Assembly (NCBI GenBank): GCA_013399855.1
Contig: VXAY01001955.1
Coordinates: forward strand, 152,760-216,759
Direction of reading: 5' to 3'
Origin: Oxyruncus cristatus
Taxonomy: Eukaryota; Chordata; Aves; Passeriformes; Cotingidae
DNA: 64,000 nt
The notes beneath the pieces are model-generated. The model searched no databases, was not told the DNA's origin, and was given only the letters and a program-made list of their open reading frames with translations. A program made the translations under genes and the position numbers. Below, in pieces: positions 59,121 to 64,000 of the stretch. Position 1 is the stretch's first letter, and each line of letters begins with the position of its first letter.

Positions 59121-60437
59121 GCAAGCTCTGAGAATAGCTACAGGTAGAAAAATCTTCCTTGCAGGAGACTTCTGTTTGTATCAAATTACAGTGACAGAAC
59201 AGTAAGATGAAGTTGAACCTGACCAATATCTAAAACTTTTAAACTAATTTGTTTTCAGTATTTGGAGTTTCAACACCTTAACGCTACATGATAAAAATGA
59301 AAAATACCTTTAATGCAAAGGATGCCAATGAATAACTAATGCTTAAATTACCGTGGTAGTCAAGACAGAACAGTGTGCTGCATGGAGCTGAACAACTGCT
59401 TCTAAGCAGTCTTCCTTCTTTAAGGAAGGATCTTTGTGCTTTAAGGATCTCTGTTAACAGACTGTGGGTGTATGATGTTCTAATTATCTTGATATAATGG
59501 TGGAATAACTGTACCTAACAACTTATTGTGCAGAAGTGTAATGTAAACCACAAGAAACATCAATGCCTAATGCACTGATGCTTAGTGCAGCTGTCATCAA
59601 TATCTAAGTAGTGTGTGTAGGGCTCAAGTAAACCAAAGAACCTTCATAAATCCAGTCAGAATAGGCACAGCCATCCTTAGGACTGTTTGCAGAGGTCAGT
59701 TCCAAAACCTCTTGATTTGATTAATCAAACATTAGTGTTTTCAAATGTTGGATGCCATGTCAGGGGCAGTAAGCAGGAGCAGTGTCAGCATAAAGGGACT
59801 TTTACAAATAACTGGTGGTCTTTTCACAACAGAAAGGGGAGCCAACCTTTTGTTTTCAAATCATACTGTCAAAGGGAGAAGGCAAGGTGAATAATAGATG
59901 GGGCTATTTTAAGATCTGACAACTGGAGGGTTTCAAGTAACTAGATTTTTCACTTTTGCTTGAAATCAACTCATTAGAAGGAATTTATTCCCCTTGCAGT
60001 CCAGTATGGCTCCTGAGCCATAAGACATGAGTTTCAGAAGTCAATAAGAGATGATATGTAATATCCTACTTTGCGCTGTGCATGCATTTCTTGATGGAAT
60101 TGGAAACACCATTTGGGAAGACCATTCTTGTTGTAACCTGGAAATAAAGCAATCTCAAATGGAGATCACATTCTTAGTTCTGAGATGATCTCAAAAGTTT
60201 CAAAACAATATTTGCTGCATTAGAGGTTGGAGAAAGACTACAATAATTTACTACAACATACTCTCCAGTAAAATGGATTGAACTGATGGGTATGAATGGT
60301 CCTGTATACTGAAATTCTTTATTAATTTGAGGAAGTCACAAAGCACTGTCTATATCCAGACTTTTTCCTACTCCCACAATAAAAGCACTTTTTACTTTAT
60401 AATAAAGGTTTTTATATGACTAATAAATCTCCTCTGG
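59121..60437. other. AT-rich spacer
   Basis: Nothing recognised. No open frame over 70 codons. Confidence 0.6.
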
Positions 60438-60531
60438 GGGGTGTGGTTATCATAAGATAATCACACCCTTGGGGGATTAAAAACACTTATCTCTGGATCA
60501 TGACTTGTAATACCCCAGGGGTGTGATTATC
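60438..60531. repeat. Three-arm inverted repeat
   Basis: Arm 1 gggtgtggttatc (60439-60451) pairs with arm 2 gataatcacaccc (60456-60468) across a 4-base loop with one mismatch. Arm 2, extended to 24 bp (60456-60479), also pairs with arm 3 (60508-60531) at 22 of 24 positions across a 28-base loop. The two hairpins share arm 2, so they are mutually exclusive. Could be the relic of a small terminal-inverted-repeat element or a cruciform-forming local duplication. I recognise no family. Confidence 0.8.
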
Positions 60532-63500
60532 TCGGGAAACTCACACTCTCTATCATGCCTAATTGCTTAATTATTACGGTGGCAAGTTCAAACTACTATA
60601 TAGGCGTGAAGGTTGTGTCAGCAGTTCTCTTGGAAATTTTTGTTTTCAGAAATCTGCCAAGAAAATCTGCTTCAGGCAGAAACCTGAGAAAAATATTCTG
60701 CCTTGGAGCAAATATCTCTAGATATCTAAATTATTATCTAAATCTACCAGATTTCTAAAATTTAACTTGGTTATATTTTAGCAATATCAGTGAGAAATAA
60801 AAGTTAACTTTATGTTTATGTAATAGCTGACATTCAGCCAAGGTTCTGACATTGAGCCAAAGATAATGACATTTATTTAAAAATATCTATAACTATGATA
60901 CAAATTCACAAAGTCTTTTGGGCAAAGGCACACAGGGTTCAAATATCTATCTGAAAGTTTATTACTGCTTCAATAAAAATCAGGAAGGAATCTTACTGAA
61001 TAATACTAATTAATGCTTAATGCTAATAATACTAATTAATAGTACTAATGAATCCAACCCAGCTGGATTGTACTCAGTGAGCACAGTACTAACCATAAGT
61101 ACAAACTGAATTTCTTAATCAAGTTCCAAGAATCACGAATAACATATATTTACAGGGGGAAATTCTTGTTTGTACAAGCTTCAAAATTTAGACATATCTG
61201 GTAATTGTAGTTAAATACTTCCCCAATTTATATTTGCAGAATTGGGATTGTTGTTATTTTTATTATTTAACCCAAGTGAAAATTGAAGCCTACCACCACA
61301 ACATTGGTGTTCTCATGTTGTAGCTTAAGGATATCTAAAGTAATAGGTACAATGGTAACTCTGCAATATATTTCATACTTTAATATTTGAAAATATTCTT
61401 CCTATTTTGCATGAATTTTTAATCCATTGATCCAAAGTGCTATTTTGCATCAATTTTCAAATGTCTATTTAATAGTCTTGTGTGAACTTATGGCCAACAT
61501 TTTTTTTTCCAATTAAAACCTAATGAACACACAGTATGTATTATTACCTTATTTTTTACTTTAAGAAAATACAAAAAGCCATAAAAAATCTATATTTTAA
61601 AGAATTTTATAAGGTCTACAGAGGATTTAGAAACAATTCTACATTTTTTTCCTTACAATATAAAAAAATAAAATTAATCACTGGCATTTTATGCAGGAAG
61701 CCCATTACATTTCTGTTTATATATTTCCTGACAGAACAGGACCTGAACTGATTGGAATAGCTAGACAAAACCTGTAACCAAAGGATTTTAAAATAATATT
61801 TGCACATGTGTTTTTTTCTGTTTTTCATAAAAACAAAAGGAAAAAATATTGTTTATTTTTCTCTCTAATGGATAGGGCTGGAATGACCATACCATCTACA
61901 TGGATGAATCACGTGAGCAACATACAATTTTATAACACATACTTCTGTGTTATGGGGTGTTACTCAGAGAACCTGGCACATATAAGGAAAAATAAAAAAC
62001 TTGAGAGTAGGCTGTGCTAAACTATAGTAGCTCATCTGTCCAACAAGCCTCAGAAAAGAAGATTTTTTCCTAGATTGAAATTCGAAGGAGAGGTAGGTGG
62101 ATAATATTCATGGACGACAGATTGCCCAGGTCTGCTGTACGTCATCAGCTCACAGCGGATAGCTAGCAGCTGATAAACAGGAAACTCTCTTTGAAGCCTA
62201 CAAAATACTCTGAGAAGCATGATGCAGTCGGCAGAAATCCAAAGAACATTGCTGCCTATTAAAAAGTTGACATATTTCCTTTTTTTTAAGATTATTTAAA
62301 ACATACATTTCATGATGGCACTAAAAAACTTCAAAGAAATCATTTGTGTGCCATTAAAAAGAGGAATGTTTAGCTCAGTGGAAGAACTTCCTAATGACAC
62401 AAGATCTCTCATTGCAGTAAGGCTGGTCCATCATTCTATGCTGAATTTTCTACGTCAGTACTACATTCATTTTCAAATGACAAGTTTGAATTTAACCATG
62501 TGAAATACTGGCATACTCCTCTTAAAAGAAATAATGTGTTTTGTACAGATTCTACCACATATTAAAACTTTAATCCTGATTTCCTGAAGATAAGCATTCC
62601 TGGAAAGAGGACTTAATGCTGTGGATGACTGACAATGAATACTTATTTGATACTGTTAGCAAAGGCAATTTAATCTGTTTTTTTTTGTTGTTGTTGTTTT
62701 ATTTATCTTTTCTGCTCTATTATTTCCCAGCTGGTATTATTTTTACAGTATCTTCCATCTGGCAGTATTACAAAAACTATACAGACAGCCAATGGATGTT
62801 GAACAGTGGGTACAATCAGCTGGCGTTTTTTGATTATGGAGTCTAAGATGATTTATAGCGGGAAAAAAAGTCTTAATGAACATGACTACTTGCTAAGTGA
62901 AATGATAGAAGGTGTAAAACCAGGATATAATTTTGCTACCATGAGGGCTTTTTGTTATATACCATTAGAAAAATGAGAGGGAGAATGGGACATATTAGGT
63001 AGAGGATAAAATATATATATATCATATAAATTTAAGCACAGTTAATAAAGATTAGTGAATTATATAATGAGAGAGGACTATAGAAGCTTGATATTTCATA
63101 CTAGGTACATTAGTTAATGGGGAGAGAGATACTATATGGTACCACTGTAGAATAAAAGATGAAGATTTTTTGACTACTGCCTCACAATTATGGTCAAAAT
63201 GTTTTTGGATTATGTCCTTTCAATAAGAAATTCAGTTTAAAATTACTTACCACAAGTGCTTGCTCTATGGATATGACAAGCGATAACCTGACAACTTCTG
63301 ACATCAATCCTGAAATGTTTTTGTGGTTATTTTTGTGTGAAAAAAAGTGTTGAAGGGTGGGGAAATGTCAGAAATTTGAAACAAGAGGAATGTAAAAAGG
63401 GAAAGAACCAGACTACAGAAGAAAGGTACAGAAAACAAGAGAAATTAATTTATGTGAGTAGAGAGAGTAAAGAAACAGAACAAAAATCCAGTTAAACTCT

Positions 63501-64000
63501 GCATGTATATAGCACTTTTTAATCAACTTCTTCAACTTAACTTTTTAATCTACTTTGGCAACACTTGGGGATAAGATAAGAGGTCATGGGAAATAAGAGT
63601 GATAAAGCGGGAATGAATGAAATAAAGAGAAATAAAGGATAGTTGATTATGGTTGACAACAACAATTTCTGATATAAGTGATGAAATTTTAGATTATACC
63701 CATGCAATGTTGTGGTTTTACTGAATGGTGTATTTAGCTGGAGCATTTTATAAGTACCCATTCAAACAAAAATACTCTGATGCTTCTAGCTACAAATCAA
63801 AATTAAATAATTTTTCTTACATATTTTACAGCTTTTACAGCTACAACAAACAGTATAAAAAATGTTTAACAATAATAAACAGAGACTGAAATTTGGTTCT
63901 TGGTGCAATAGGTAGCCTTATTTGCATAAACAATAACCTTCAGAGACTAAATTTATGACACCACAGACGATTTGGTGGCTGTACAATGTGAAAGCTAAAC
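60532..64000. other. AT-rich spacer to window end
   Basis: About 3.5 kb with no recognised transposon, exon or RNA gene. Contains a 16 bp direct repeat (60999-61014 and 61025-61040), T/A-rich runs near 61500, 62280 and 62680, and an AT run near 63010-63030. Open frames are all under 80 codons and lysine/phenylalanine-rich, as expected by chance in AT-rich DNA. Confidence 0.6.
60999..61040. repeat. 16 bp direct repeat, 26 bp period
   Basis: aataatactaattaat occurs at 60999-61014 and 61025-61040. Confidence 0.85.

Noticed and set aside
1..64000. tRNA, rRNA, CRISPR, operons or bacterial-type signals
   Set aside because: No tRNA T-loop/acceptor pairing, rRNA block or regularly spaced repeat array was seen. 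The window is vertebrate intergenic DNA, so prokaryotic start and ribosome-site logic does not apply.

Overview
This window looks like intergenic bird DNA. The main evidence is at least nine CR1 LINE fragments that end in the ATTCTATG/ATTCTGTG-type octamer tails typical of avian CR1, together with solo LTRs of avian endogenous-retrovirus style and an AT-rich background with no recognisable host exon. The species cannot be named from the sequence. An RTE-like LINE fragment at 35.9-36.6 kb may narrow it, because RTE elements occur only patchily in birds. I found no protein-coding host gene, rRNA, tRNA or CRISPR array. Every protein-like signal I can identify comes from a retrotransposon, and most other short open frames look like chance.

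Layout: 0-0.5 kb, edge of a probable minus-strand LTR. 1.65-3.2 kb, minus-strand CR1 split by a ~537 bp solo LTR. 3.2-12.3 kb, AT-rich spacer with an LTR-like promoter/polyA pair near 4.7 kb. 12.27-12.76 kb, minus-strand solo LTR with an exact 6 bp flanking repeat. 12.8-19.3 kb, spacer. 19.3-20.1 kb, a plus-strand CR1 inside an older minus-strand CR1. 20.1-27.6 kb, spacer, including a homeodomain-motif-rich stretch at 25.4-26.1 kb. 27.6-28.2 kb, ERVL-type solo LTR. 31.1-31.9 kb, young CR1. 33.8-34.8 kb, GC-rich solo LTR with a 5 bp target duplication. 35.9-36.6 kb, RTE-like LINE with an assembly fault. 37.0-38.3 kb, young CR1 containing a 367-base N gap, directly tail-to-tail with a 2.5 kb older minus-strand CR1 (38.4-40.9 kb). 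45.3-46.8 kb (+) and 49.9-51.1 kb (-), two related CR1 copies forming a large inverted pair. 52.3-52.6 kb, CR1 tail. 57.4-59.1 kb, old minus-strand CR1 interrupted by a young plus-strand CR1. 60.4-60.5 kb, a three-arm inverted repeat. 60.5-64 kb, spacer.

Nothing here works together as a pathway. The window records successive retrotransposition: old degraded CR1s, LTR insertions into or between them, and a younger CR1 subfamily (31.1, 37.0 and 58.1 kb) with long open reverse-transcriptase remnants. Several spacer stretches have the motif texture of conserved non-coding elements, which would fit a regulatory gene desert, but only cross-species alignment can decide that. I did not find a convincing new biological system. 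The items most worth a second look are the RTE-like LINE, the three-arm inverted repeat, the GC-rich LTR that imitates a CpG island, and the candidate conserved elements.
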